37,272 bases of DNA from Alkalilacustris brevis (GTDB lineage Bacteria > Pseudomonadota > Alphaproteobacteria > Rhodobacterales > Rhodobacteraceae), in contig NZ_QNVJ01000074.1 in NCBI RefSeq assembly GCF_003350345.1, positions 1 to 37,272 on the forward strand, written 5' to 3'. A model generated the notes under the pieces. That model was given only the letters and a program-made list of their open reading frames with translations. It did no database searches and was not told where the DNA came from. This document shows, one piece after another, positions 16,344 to 24,216 of the stretch (position 1 is its first letter; each line of letters begins with the position of its first letter). The translations under genes and the position numbers were made by a program.

Positions 16344-17924
16344 ATGATTCCAAAGCTCATCCACCAGACCTGGCGCGATCACGATATTCCGGGGCCAAGC
16401 GCTTGGCCAGAGAGTTGGAAGCGGCTGAACCCGGCCTGGGAGTATCGTTTCTGGACGGATGAAGACCTGCTGGAACTGGTTCGGCAGCACTATCCGCAAC
16501 TGGAAGCACTTTATCAGAGCTATCCCAAGCCGGTGCAGCGGGCCGATATGGGACGATACCTGATCCTGCATCACTGCGGTGGGGTTTATGCCGATATCGA
16601 TACCGAATGCCTCGCGCCCTTCGACCCGATCGCGCAAGACAGCCGCGTCATACTGGCCGAAGAGCCGGCAGAGCACCGCAATCACAGCCAGCCGCTGGGG
16701 TTGGAGCGACTATTCTTCAACGGGTTGATGGCCAGCCCGCGCGGCCACCGGTTCTGGGATCATGTGCTGGAGGTGATGGAGCGTTGCCGCCACGCCGCTG
16801 GCACCTGGGTGCTGGAATCGACCGGGCCGCTGATGCTGACGGGCGTGGTAGAAAGCTATCCGCGGCCAGAAGAGTTATCGCTGAACTCTTGCCATCTGTT
16901 CGCTCCGGTCACCAATGACGGGTGCGAAAGCCTGGCGCTGCCGAAAGGCGATTATGCAGGGCTGCGCCTGGCCAGTCACCATTGGCAGGGATCATGGCTC
17001 AGCGCGCCACGGCGCAAGCCTGGAACCGTGCTGAAGGCAGCATTGCGCCGGGCGCGTTACAGGCTGACGCGCGGGAAGGTTCTGGGGCGCGCGGATTTGC
17101 GCGTGCGGGTCGATCAGTCGCTTCTGCATACCCCGATCCAGCCGGGCGCCGAGAATGTCGCGGTTATGATCCCGGTGCGCGATGCGGCGCCGTTCCTCGA
17201 TCGCTGTTTCGAACTGCTGCGCTCGCTCGATCATCCGCCCGAGAAACTCAAGCTCGTGTTTTGCGAAGGCGACAGCCGCGACGATACCGCCACACGGCTT
17301 AAGGATCTGGCGCAGACGCATGCAGGACATTTCCGCGACATCTGTCTGACCACGCTGAACGGCGGCGCGCCGCTAAAGCGTTCGCGGCGCTGGAAACCCC
17401 GGCTGCAGTATGCCCGGCGCGCGCACTTGGCCCGTGTCCGCAACCATCTGCTCGACTACGGCCTGGATGCACAGGACGATTGGGTGCTTTGGATCGACGC
17501 CGACGTCTGCGATTACGCGCCTGCCACGCTCCGCCGGCTGCTTGACGCACGGTGCAAGGTGGTCACGCCGGATTGCGTGCAGGAATGGGATGGGCCGAGT
17601 TTCGACCTCAATGCCTTTCTCGAAGATCGCAAGCCTGTCCCATCGGCCTATTACAAGCATGTGCGCGGCGGGCTCTACATGCCGCCCAAGGGCTTGGCGC
17701 GGCGTTATCTTCACGATCTGCGGTTTCTTGACCGTGTGCCGCTTTCCTCGGTCGGGGGCACGATGCTCCTGGTGCATGCCGCGGTGCATCGTGCGGGGCT
17801 GCGCTTTCCCGAGATCCCTTATGACGACCTGCTCGAGACCGAGGGCTTTGGCCGCGCCTGCCGGGATCTCGGTGTGCAGCCTTGGGGATTGTCCAACCTG
17901 CAGATCCGGCATGTGCGTTCGTGA
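16344..17924 (+). CDS. Two-domain glycosyltransferase: GT32 (Och1-like) + GT62 (Anp1-like)
   Basis: This 526-residue protein appears to join two GT-A glycosyltransferases. Residues 1-~230 begin IPKLIHQTW and contain GGVYADIDTE with a DXD motif (D84, D86), typical of the GT32 DXD sugar-binding family that includes yeast Och1. After a basic linker, residues ~270-526 start VAVMIPVRDAAPFLDRCFELL and contain a second DXD (D385, D387 in WVLWIDADV) and QEWDGPSFDLNAF, the pattern of the Anp1/Mnn9/Van1 family (GT62). In yeast those families act one after the other in alpha-mannan synthesis. In a bacterium a surface-glycan role is likely, with sugar and acceptor unknown. No clear ribosome-binding site precedes the ATG at 16344; GTG at 16335 is an alternative. 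Confidence 0.82.
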   Translation: MIPKLIHQTWRDHDIPGPSAWPESWKRLNPAWEYRFWTDEDLLELVRQHYPQLEALYQSYPKPVQRADMGRYLILHHCGGVYADIDTECLAPFDPIAQDSRVILAEEPAEHRNHSQPLGLERLFFNGLMASPRGHRFWDHVLEVMERCRHAAGTWVLESTGPLMLTGVVESYPRPEELSLNSCHLFAPVTNDGCESLALPKGDYAGLRLASHHWQGSWLSAPRRKPGTVLKAALRRARYRLTRGKVLGRADLRVRVDQSLLHTPIQPGAENVAVMIPVRDAAPFLDRCFELLRSLDHPPEKLKLVFCEGDSRDDTATRLKDLAQTHAGHFRDICLTTLNGGAPLKRSRRWKPRLQYARRAHLARVRNHLLDYGLDAQDDWVLWIDADVCDYAPATLRRLLDARCKVVTPDCVQEWDGPSFDLNAFLEDRKPVPSAYYKHVRGGLYMPPKGLARRYLHDLRFLDRVPLSSVGGTMLLVHAAVHRAGLRFPEIPYDDLLETEGFGRACRDLGVQPWGLSNLQIRHVRS

Positions 17925-18141
17925 CCCCTCGGGGCAGATGCCGTGCAGCGCCCCGACCGTGACGAGCAGGCCTTCGCGGTCCAGGTGCGCAGCTCGACCA
18001 ATATTCTCGATGCCGATGGGGCCGCGGTCGAGATCGTGCCCGGCATGGTGGCGCAGGTCGATATCCTGGCCGGGCGCAAGAGGGTGCTCCATTACATCAG
18101 CCAGCCGTGGTGCGGTGTGCGACCGGGCGTTGCGCGACTGA
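17925..18141 (+). pseudogene. Remnant of HlyD-family type I secretion adaptor C-terminus
   Basis: Immediately after the glycosyltransferase stop, the same frame encodes a stretch resembling the C-terminal end of HlyD-type periplasmic adaptors: an AFAVQVRSS beta-strand, then IVPGMVAQVDILAGRK, then VLHYISQP. In intact homologues the equivalent is a PGM.A.VDI.TGK.TVL.YL..P sequence followed by a short arginine-rich tail. Here the frame is lost near 18108: a one-base shift restores a tail ending VCDRALRD before a stop at 18139-18141. There is no N-terminal membrane anchor or hairpin region, so this cannot make a working adaptor. The rest of 17925-18278 contains nothing recognisable. Confidence 0.7.
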
Positions 18142-18278
18142 GTGAACTCCCTCGGTCCGGATTCGCCGCTTGATATTCTTCGCAAGGCCGCGCGGATGGC
18201 CCGGGGCGCAGCAAGCCCTCATGGAACTTCGCAAGCAGAGTGTCAGGCCGTTGCGACCGGATGCCGATGCGCTGTGGT

Positions 18279-19211
18279 TCAGAACCCTACCTTGTCGCCA
18301 CCCTTGAGGCCCAGGATTTCGCGCGCTTCATCCGGGGTGGCGACGCTCTGGCCAAGGTCTTCGATGATGCGGCGCAGCTTGATCACCTGCTGCGCGTTCG
18401 ACGTGGCCAGTTCACCGCGCATGATGAACAGGCTGTCCTCCAGCCCCACGCGCACATGCCCGCCCATCTGCGCCGCCGTCACCGCCAGCGGGATCTGTGC
18501 CGCGCCGGCCGCCAACACCGACCAGCGATAGCTGTTGCCGAAAAGCTTGTCGGCGGTGCGTTTCATGAACACCAGGTTGTCCACATCCGCCCCGATGCCG
18601 CCTAGGATGCCCATGACGAACTGCAGGAAGATCGGCGCGCGAAAATGCCCCTGATCGACCATGAACTTGAGGTTGTAGAGGTGCCCGACATCGTAGATTT
18701 CGTGCTCGAACTTGATCGCCTCGGGCGCGAGCGTCTCGGCGGCTTCGCGAATGTCGCGGAAGGTGTTGCGAAAGATGTTGCCCTCGGACCCGGCGACGTA
18801 ATCGCGCTCCCAATCGAACTTCCATTCGTCATAGCGCGCGGCCAGCGGATGAAAGCTGAAGTTGAGCGAGCCCATGTTCATCGAGCACATCTCGGGCGAG
18901 AAGCGGCGCGCGGGGGCGATGCGCTCGGCGATGGTGGCGGTGAGCGAGCCGCCGGTCGAGATATTCACCACCGCATCGGTGGCCTGCTTGATACGCGGCA
19001 GGAAGGGGGCGAAATCCTCCGGTGCGATCGAGGGCGCGCCGGTGTCGGGGTTGCGCGCGTGCAGATGCAGGATTGCCGCGCCCGCCTCGGCCGCCGCGAT
19101 GGCCTGCTCGGCGATGGCATCGGCGGTGTAGGGCAGGGCGTCCGACATGGTCGGTGTGTGGATCGCCCCGGTGACGGCACAGGTAATGATCGTCTTGTGG
19201 TTGCGGGCCAT
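18279..19211 (-). CDS. BKACE family beta-keto acid cleavage enzyme
   Basis: This 310-residue protein belongs to the DUF849/BKACE family, zinc enzymes that condense a beta-keto acid with acetyl-CoA and release acetoacetate plus a new CoA thioester. The founding member is Kce of lysine fermentation. The zinc-binding HLH (H49, H51) sits in AAILHLHARNPDTGAPS, and the late VGLEDSLFIMRG carries the conserved glutamate. The beta-keto acid substrate varies widely across the family and cannot be named here. It is the last gene of the cyclase-cupin-SDR-dehydrogenase-BKACE operon, 30 bases downstream of the dehydrogenase. The dehydrogenase probably makes its substrate. Confidence 0.9.
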   Translation of the reverse strand: MARNHKTIITCAVTGAIHTPTMSDALPYTADAIAEQAIAAAEAGAAILHLHARNPDTGAPSIAPEDFAPFLPRIKQATDAVVNISTGGSLTATIAERIAPARRFSPEMCSMNMGSLNFSFHPLAARYDEWKFDWERDYVAGSEGNIFRNTFRDIREAAETLAPEAIKFEHEIYDVGHLYNLKFMVDQGHFRAPIFLQFVMGILGGIGADVDNLVFMKRTADKLFGNSYRWSVLAAGAAQIPLAVTAAQMGGHVRVGLEDSLFIMRGELATSNAQQVIKLRRIIEDLGQSVATPDEAREILGLKGGDKVGF

Positions 19212-19241
19212 ATGGGCCTCCCTTTGCTTTGCCGGTGGCGC

Positions 19242-20177
19242 TCAGTCTTCGGGCAGGATGGTGTCGAGCCTGCGCAGATGCGTCGCCACGCGCTCTCGCG
19301 TGGCGGTGGCCTCGGCCTCGGTCCATGTACGAAAGCCCTCGCCGGTCTTCATGCCCAGTTTGCCCTCGGCTACCAGTTGCTCAAGATAGGGCGAGGGGCC
19401 GGGGCGGTGTTCCAGATCGGCCAGCACGGTGCGGTGGATATCGAGTGTCAGGTCGGTGCCCACCAGATCGGCATTTTCCAGCGGCCCCAGTACCGCAAGG
19501 CGCCGGCCAAAGCACGACTTGATGACGGTATCCACCGACTCGGCGTCGCAGATGCCGCGCTCTACCAGGCTGATCGCCTCGCGCCACAGCGCGTGTTGCA
19601 GGCGGTTGCCGATGAAGCCGGGCACGTCGCGTTCCACCCGCACCGGGGTCTTGCCGGCGGCGGCAAGCAGGTCGCACATGGTGTCCATGGTGGCAGTTTC
19701 GGTCCATTCGGTGCGGATCACCTCGACCAGCGGGATCATGTGCGGCGGGTTCCACCAATGGGTGCCAAGCGCGCGGTGGCGGCCCTTGAGGCCCTGCATG
19801 ATCTCGGTGATCGGCATGACTGAGGTGTTCGAGGCCAGGATGCAATCGGCGGGGGCGTGGGCCTCGACCTCGGCAAAGAGGGCCTGTTTCAGCGCCATCT
19901 TTTCGGGCGCGGCCTCGAATACGACCTGGGCCTGCGCGACGGCCTCGGGCAGGCTGTCGGCCAGGGCGATCCGCGACAGGGTTGCGGCGGTCTCGTCCGC
20001 GCCGACCCCCATCAGACGCAGGCTTTCGCTGACCCGTCCGGCCAGCGTGGCGCGGGCATCATCCACCGGGTCGGTGACGGTGACGCTGTGGCCGGCGCGG
20101 GCCAGCGTCAGGGCAATGCCATGCCCCATCAGCCCCGCACCAAGCACTGTGATTTGTCGGGGGGGCTGTGCGCTCAT
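19242..20177 (-). CDS. 3-hydroxyacyl-CoA dehydrogenase family NAD-dependent dehydrogenase
   Basis: This 311-residue protein has an N-terminal Rossmann domain with GAGLMG (G13-G18), the family's SNTSVMPITEI, the catalytic-type histidine in GTHWWNPPHMIPLVEVI, and a C-terminal helical domain starting at VPGFIGNRLQHAL. Its relatives include short HAD-like enzymes acting on free 3-hydroxy acids, such as L-carnitine dehydrogenase and L-gulonate 3-dehydrogenase (lambda-crystallin). Pairing with a BKACE gene directly downstream suggests oxidation of a 3-hydroxy acid to a beta-keto acid. Carnitine is a possible substrate, but the rest of the operon does not point to it. Confidence 0.87.
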   Translation of the reverse strand: MSAQPPRQITVLGAGLMGHGIALTLARAGHSVTVTDPVDDARATLAGRVSESLRLMGVGADETAATLSRIALADSLPEAVAQAQVVFEAAPEKMALKQALFAEVEAHAPADCILASNTSVMPITEIMQGLKGRHRALGTHWWNPPHMIPLVEVIRTEWTETATMDTMCDLLAAAGKTPVRVERDVPGFIGNRLQHALWREAISLVERGICDAESVDTVIKSCFGRRLAVLGPLENADLVGTDLTLDIHRTVLADLEHRPGPSPYLEQLVAEGKLGMKTGEGFRTWTEAEATATRERVATHLRRLDTILPED

Positions 20178-20180
20178 CGC

Positions 20181-20978
20181 TCAGCCCGCCGTATAGCCAC
20201 CGTCGGCATAAAGGATATGCCCGGTGTAGAAATCCGACGCCTTGGACGCCAGAAACAACAGTGGCCCGGCCAGGTCTTCAGGCTCGCCCAGCCGGCCTTT
20301 GGGCACGCGCGACAGAAAGCCCGCACGCACGGTCTTGGCGCGCTCGGTATCCTCGAACATCCAGGCGGTGAGCGGCGAACGGAACACCGTGGGCGCGATC
20401 GCGTTCACGGTGATCCCGGTGGGGCCGAGTTCGCAGCCAAGCGCCTTGGTGATCCCGTCCACCGCCGCCTTGGAGGCGCAATAGGCCGTATACCCAGCCG
20501 GGTGCCCCAGAAGGCCCCGCGCCGAGGACATCAGCACGATCTTGCCGCCCTCGCCCTGCGCCTGCATCGCGCCTGCCGCGGCGCGCGCCATCAGCCAGCT
20601 TTGGGTGACGTTGGCGTTCATCACCGCCTCGAAGGTGGCGGGCTCCATCTCGCCGATCTTGGCGACCTTGTTCATCCCCGAGGCAACCACCAGAATGTCG
20701 AGCCGTCCGGACTCTGCCACTGCGGCGTCGGCAAGCGCATCGCAGGCGGCCTCGCTGTCGGGGCGCATGTTCTGGCGTGAGACCTGCGCGCCCATGCCTT
20801 CGCACTCGGCGGCGATTTCCTCCAGCGCGGCGGCATTTCCGGCGGCCAGCACCAGCTTGCAGCCCGCGCCCGCCAGCACCCGTGCGGCGACCGCGCCGAA
20901 GGCCCCGGAGGCGCCGGTGATCAGCGCCACCTTGCCGGTCACGTCGAACATGGAAAGCGGATTGGCAAAGGCGTTCAT
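20181..20978 (-). CDS. SDR family NAD(P)-dependent oxidoreductase
   Basis: This is a 265-residue classical short-chain dehydrogenase. It has a TGASGAFG cofactor-binding motif (T21-G28), a catalytic serine near S151/S152, and YCASK with Y166 and K170. The ending FYTGHILYADGGYTAG is typical of the gluconate 5-dehydrogenase/3-oxoacyl reductase-like subgroup. It probably oxidises an alcohol in the pathway of this operon. Its start overlaps the cupin stop by four bases, and the next gene begins three bases after its own stop, so it is firmly embedded in the operon. Confidence 0.9.
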   Translation of the reverse strand: MNAFANPLSMFDVTGKVALITGASGAFGAVAARVLAGAGCKLVLAAGNAAALEEIAAECEGMGAQVSRQNMRPDSEAACDALADAAVAESGRLDILVVASGMNKVAKIGEMEPATFEAVMNANVTQSWLMARAAAGAMQAQGEGGKIVLMSSARGLLGHPAGYTAYCASKAAVDGITKALGCELGPTGITVNAIAPTVFRSPLTAWMFEDTERAKTVRAGFLSRVPKGRLGEPEDLAGPLLFLASKASDFYTGHILYADGGYTAG

Positions 20979-21325
20979 GTCGCAGGCTCCTTGGGATAGG
21001 GAATGACAACCAGCAGCGTGCAGGTGTGGTTCGCGCGGTTCTCGATCTTGCGCACCTCGCCAGGGGCGATTGTGCAGCTGTCATAGCGCCGCAGCACGGT
21101 TTCCTGCCCGTCGATGATGACGGTCATTTCGCCGTCGAGCACGACATAGACCTTTTCAAAAGGCGTGCTGTCCGGCCCCGCCCCGCCGCCGGGCAGGAAC
21201 TGGCTCAGGCCGACCCACTGGTTGGTCGGGCCGCCTTCTTCGAATCCCTGCAGGCGCAGGCCGACGACGCCCCAGTGGTTGGGCGCCTCATAAGGCTGCG
21301 CGTCTTCAAATCGTTTCACATGCAT
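20975..21325 (-). CDS. Small single-domain cupin protein
   Basis: This 116-residue protein is one cupin barrel, with the conserved core from STPFEKVYVVLDGEMTV through IAPGEVRKIENRANHTCTLLVV. The usual metal-binding histidine pair of motif 1 is not clearly present: the equivalent stretch reads EKVYVVLDGE, with no HXH. It may therefore bind metal weakly or differently. It could be an isomerase, a lyase or a ligand-binding accessory of the operon. It is the second gene after the cyclase and overlaps the SDR gene by four bases. Confidence 0.83.
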   Translation of the reverse strand: MHVKRFEDAQPYEAPNHWGVVGLRLQGFEEGGPTNQWVGLSQFLPGGGAGPDSTPFEKVYVVLDGEMTVIIDGQETVLRRYDSCTIAPGEVRKIENRANHTCTLLVVIPYPKEPAT

Positions 21326-21388
21326 TTGCCGGGCCTCCCCAAGCCGTTCCGTGATGCGTTGCGGCCTGCCGGAGCCGGCCGCGGCAGC

Positions 21389-21419
21389 GGGGCGCAGGGG
21401 CTGGCCCCGCCCGCGCCCC
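21389..21419. repeat. Intercistronic stem-loop between cyclase and cupin genes
   Basis: Arms 21389-21395 and 21413-21419 are complementary, with an inner GGGG/CCCC pair (21397-21400 and 21405-21408). It sits in the 105-base gap after the first gene of the operon and could set a lower transcript level for the downstream genes. There is no T-run, so full termination is unlikely. Confidence 0.4.
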
Positions 21420-21430
21420 GCAAGCGTGGC

Positions 21431-22267
21431 TCAGAAGCTTTCGCCGCTTTCGATCCGGTAGCCGCCCGACTTGTCGAGCATCGCCACAAGGCGGATGACG
21501 CAGCCGTCGCCACGGTCCCAGTTCCACGGGAAGAAGGCGAAGGTGCAGCGCTTGCCCGTCACCGCATCCAGATCGCCGCCGACATTCTCGATCCCCAGGA
21601 TGCCGTTCTTGAACAGGATGTTGTGTACCGGTTCCCATTCGGGGAAGTCGTCTTTCCAGTCGCGCCCGCCGGACCATTCCTTGTATTCCTTGGCAAGGTG
21701 GGGCAGCAGCGGTCCGTTGCGCTGCGGGCCGATGGCGGTGGCCAGCGGGTGATCGTTGGCCTGGGTGTCGTGGCCCACGACTTTGACGCCCTTTTTCACC
21801 ATCCATTCGCCGGCCGAGGGCACGAAGCCCGGGCAATAGGCGAAATAGTCGCCATCTTCGTATTTCTTGTGCCAGCCGGTGTTGATGATCAGCACATCGC
21901 CCTTGCGGATCGCATGACCGCAGGCCTTTTCCAGATCGTCACCGGTGATCGGCTCCCAGTAGTCCTTGGGGATCGACACGACGATGCCGGTGCCGAAGAA
22001 ATGCGGCAGCGGCACCTCGTCGATGAAGGGCGTGCCCTGCACCACATGGGCGGGCGCGTCGATATGGGTGGTGGCGTGCATCGTGGTGGTGATGCGTTGG
22101 CTCAGCACACCCGACTTGGCCATGTAGTGCATGCGCTCGATCTTCACATCCTCGAAATACGGCCAGTTGGGATGCTGAAAGCCGAACCGGTGGCTGAGGT
22201 TGTAGAACTCCAGCCCCATGCTGTTGTCGAGGTTCCCCTCGAACTCGATGCCGCGAATCTTGACCAT
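21431..22267 (-). CDS. Cyclase family metal-dependent hydrolase
   Basis: This 278-residue member of the kynurenine formamidase/isatin hydrolase-like cyclase family (PF04199 type) carries the metal motif as H64-x3-H68-x-D70-x3-H74 in HATTHIDAPAH. The usual glycine of HXGTHXD is replaced by threonine. These enzymes hydrolyse amide or lactam-like bonds, often opening a ring. The reading frame is open for nearly 1 kb upstream, but the ATG at 22267 has a GGAGGAG ribosome-binding site just before it, and the homologous region starts there. It is the first gene of the catabolic operon, divergent from the IclR gene, so it probably acts on the incoming substrate. Confidence 0.9.
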   Translation of the reverse strand: MVKIRGIEFEGNLDNSMGLEFYNLSHRFGFQHPNWPYFEDVKIERMHYMAKSGVLSQRITTTMHATTHIDAPAHVVQGTPFIDEVPLPHFFGTGIVVSIPKDYWEPITGDDLEKACGHAIRKGDVLIINTGWHKKYEDGDYFAYCPGFVPSAGEWMVKKGVKVVGHDTQANDHPLATAIGPQRNGPLLPHLAKEYKEWSGGRDWKDDFPEWEPVHNILFKNGILGIENVGGDLDAVTGKRCTFAFFPWNWDRGDGCVIRLVAMLDKSGGYRIESGESF

Positions 22268-22358
22268 GAATTCTCCTCCCTGAGTGTGTCGTGTGGCGCT
22301 GGCGTGCCGGGCGGAGATCGCCCGGGTCATCGCGGCCGACATTACCGCATAGTAATAC

Positions 22359-22388
22359 ATTTGCATCACATTGCGGTCAAATGCTAAT
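22359..22388. promoter_or_regulatory. Interrupted palindrome in the cyclase/IclR divergent promoter region
   Basis: ATTTGCAT at 22359-22366 and ATGCTAAT at 22381-22388 are inverted copies with one mismatch, 14 bases apart. They lie in an AT-rich island of the 222-base divergent gap. The island contrasts with its G+C-rich surroundings and probably holds both promoters. The repeat is a candidate site for the adjacent IclR-type regulator; no binding consensus is known for it. Confidence 0.35.
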
Positions 22389-22489
22389 TGCTGTAGGGAG
22401 GTCTGTATCGCAATGCGGGCTGGTGCGAGGGTGCGAGGCATGGCATCAGATTGCGGCATCAGATAGCGGCAAGTCGGGAGTAGAGTGCG

Positions 22490-23257
22490 TTGGTTGATAT
22501 CGGACCCGGTGAGAAGGGACTTGCGAGAAGCGGAATTCAGGTGATTGCGCGGGCCGCGGCCATTCTGCGCGTACTGCGCGACAGCCACTCGGGCATGAGC
22601 CTGGGCCAGATTGCCGAACAGGTCGGGCTGCCCCGTTCCACCGTACAAAGGATCGTCGCGGCACTGCAGCAGGAGCGGCTGGTGATTGCACAGGCTTCGG
22701 GCGGCGGTTTGCGGCTTGGCCCGGAATTGACGACGCTGGCCGAAGCGGCGCGCTTCAACGTGGTGGAACGGTGCCGCCCGCTGTTGACCGAGCTGGCGCG
22801 CAAGACCGGCGAGACCGTCGATCTTTCGGTGTTGCGTGGCACGGGCATGGTGTTTCTCGACCAGATTGCCGGAACGCAGCGGCTGCGGGCCATTTCTTCT
22901 GTGGGCGAGGTGTTCCCCCTGACCGACACCGCCAATGGCCGCGCCTGCCTTGCCATGCTGCCTGAAGACGAGGCGCGCCACCGCACGCAGGAGGAATGGG
23001 CGCGCCGGGGCGTCTCCGGTGATATCGAACACTTCATGTCGATGCTTGCCCGGATGCGTGAGAGGGGCATCGCGCACGATCTGGATGAGCATCACGAGGG
23101 AATATCGGCGCTGGGGTTCGCGTTTCGTGATCTGGCCGGCGATCTGCATGCGATCTCGGTGCCGGTGCCTTCGACACGGTTTCGCGAGAAAAGACAGCAG
23201 ATCGCGGCAGATCTGAGTGTGACGAAGGCACATGTCGCAGCAATGATGACATTGTGA
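22490..23257 (+). CDS. IclR family transcriptional regulator
   Basis: This 255-residue regulator has an N-terminal winged helix-turn-helix (GMSLGQIAEQVGLPRSTVQRIVAAL region, split around residues 36-60) and a C-terminal IclR effector domain with ETVDLSVLRGTGMVFLDQI. IclR proteins usually control an adjacent catabolic operon in response to a pathway intermediate. It is divergent from the cyclase operon, which is its most likely target. The start is a TTG at 22490 with GGGAG about ten bases upstream. This is less certain than the rest; GTG at 22541 would leave the helix-turn-helix intact. Confidence 0.88.
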   Translation: MVDIGPGEKGLARSGIQVIARAAAILRVLRDSHSGMSLGQIAEQVGLPRSTVQRIVAALQQERLVIAQASGGGLRLGPELTTLAEAARFNVVERCRPLLTELARKTGETVDLSVLRGTGMVFLDQIAGTQRLRAISSVGEVFPLTDTANGRACLAMLPEDEARHRTQEEWARRGVSGDIEHFMSMLARMRERGIAHDLDEHHEGISALGFAFRDLAGDLHAISVPVPSTRFREKRQQIAADLSVTKAHVAAMMTL

Positions 23258-23300
23258 GGGGCCGGCGGGTGGCCCCGATGAACCATGCGAGGAAAGTCAG

Positions 23301-24209
23301 ATGCTGATCGATCCCCGTCACCTGCGATACCTCCTGGCCGTCGCAAGGGCCGGGTCTTTCAGCAAGGCAGCCGCGGCGCTGGCCATTTCGCAGCCGGCGC
23401 TTTCGACCAGTATTCAGCGCCTCGAAAGCGTGACTGGCGCGATCCTGTTCGAGCGCAGCCGCCACGGCGCCACGCTGACCCCTGCGGGTGAGTTGCTGTT
23501 GCGCCATGCCGAGCGCATGGAAAAGGTTCTGACCGGCGCCGAGGAAGAGCTGCGCCTCAACGCGCTTTCGGTGCGCGGCCCGTTGACGGTGGGCGGCACG
23601 CCGCTGGCGGTGATGGGCATCATTCCCGCCGCGGTCGCCCGGCTCAGCCACGATCTGGGCCCGGTCCGGGTGAATATCTGCGAGGGCGGCGATGAAGAGT
23701 TGCTGGAGCGGCTGCTGAAATTCGAGCTCGATGTGCTGGTCAGCACGATTGACCTGGGCGTGACGCATCCGCTTGTCTGCGATGTGCCGCTGTTCAAGGC
23801 CGGGCTTTTCGTCGTGGTGCGTCCGGGGCATCCGCTGGCCGGGCGCGAGTCGCTCACGCTGCGCGAACTCGACTCGTACCAGCTTGTCCTGCCGCACCCC
23901 AGCGGGGCCTATACCGTGCAGCTTGAATCGACCTTCGTGGCCTCCGGCTGCCGGTTGCCCGAAGCCGTTGTCTATACCTCGTCGTTTGCCATCCTCAAGG
24001 AGGTGGTGATCCAGTCGGATGCCGTGACCCTCGTGCCGCGGCAGATCGTCCGGTCCGATCTGGAACGCCGGCAGCTTGTCCGGATCCCGATAGAAGAGCC
24101 TGTCGGTCTGCGCACCTTCGGAATGCGGCTGATCAAGGATCGCAAGCTGTCCGGCACCGGCACGCGCTTTGTCGAGCATCTCAAGGGGCTTGCGCCGGAT
24201 TTTGCCTGA
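23301..24209 (+). CDS. LysR family transcriptional regulator
   Basis: This 302-residue protein is a standard LysR regulator. The N-terminal helix-turn-helix runs through HLRYLLAVARAGSFSKAAAALAISQPALSTSIQRLE (first and second halves about residues 8-45), followed by the dimerisation helix and a periplasmic-binding-protein-like effector domain from residue ~90 (VGGTPLAVMGIIP). AGGAAA lies eight bases before the ATG. It follows the IclR gene on the same strand by 43 bases and is convergent with the tctA gene, so it may control the neighbouring Tct transport cluster or the cyclase operon. Confidence 0.9.
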   Translation: MLIDPRHLRYLLAVARAGSFSKAAAALAISQPALSTSIQRLESVTGAILFERSRHGATLTPAGELLLRHAERMEKVLTGAEEELRLNALSVRGPLTVGGTPLAVMGIIPAAVARLSHDLGPVRVNICEGGDEELLERLLKFELDVLVSTIDLGVTHPLVCDVPLFKAGLFVVVRPGHPLAGRESLTLRELDSYQLVLPHPSGAYTVQLESTFVASGCRLPEAVVYTSSFAILKEVVIQSDAVTLVPRQIVRSDLERRQLVRIPIEEPVGLRTFGMRLIKDRKLSGTGTRFVEHLKGLAPDFA

Positions 24210-24216
24210 TCCCTGG

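Noticed and set aside
18142-18531. A 129-codon plus-strand frame after the HlyD remnant
   Set aside because: Most of it is antisense to the BKACE gene and the rest shows no domain-like sequence.
22268-23233. N-terminal extension of the cyclase gene to about 600 residues
   Set aside because: The extension is antisense to the IclR gene, and the ATG at 22267 has an excellent ribosome-binding site where homology starts.
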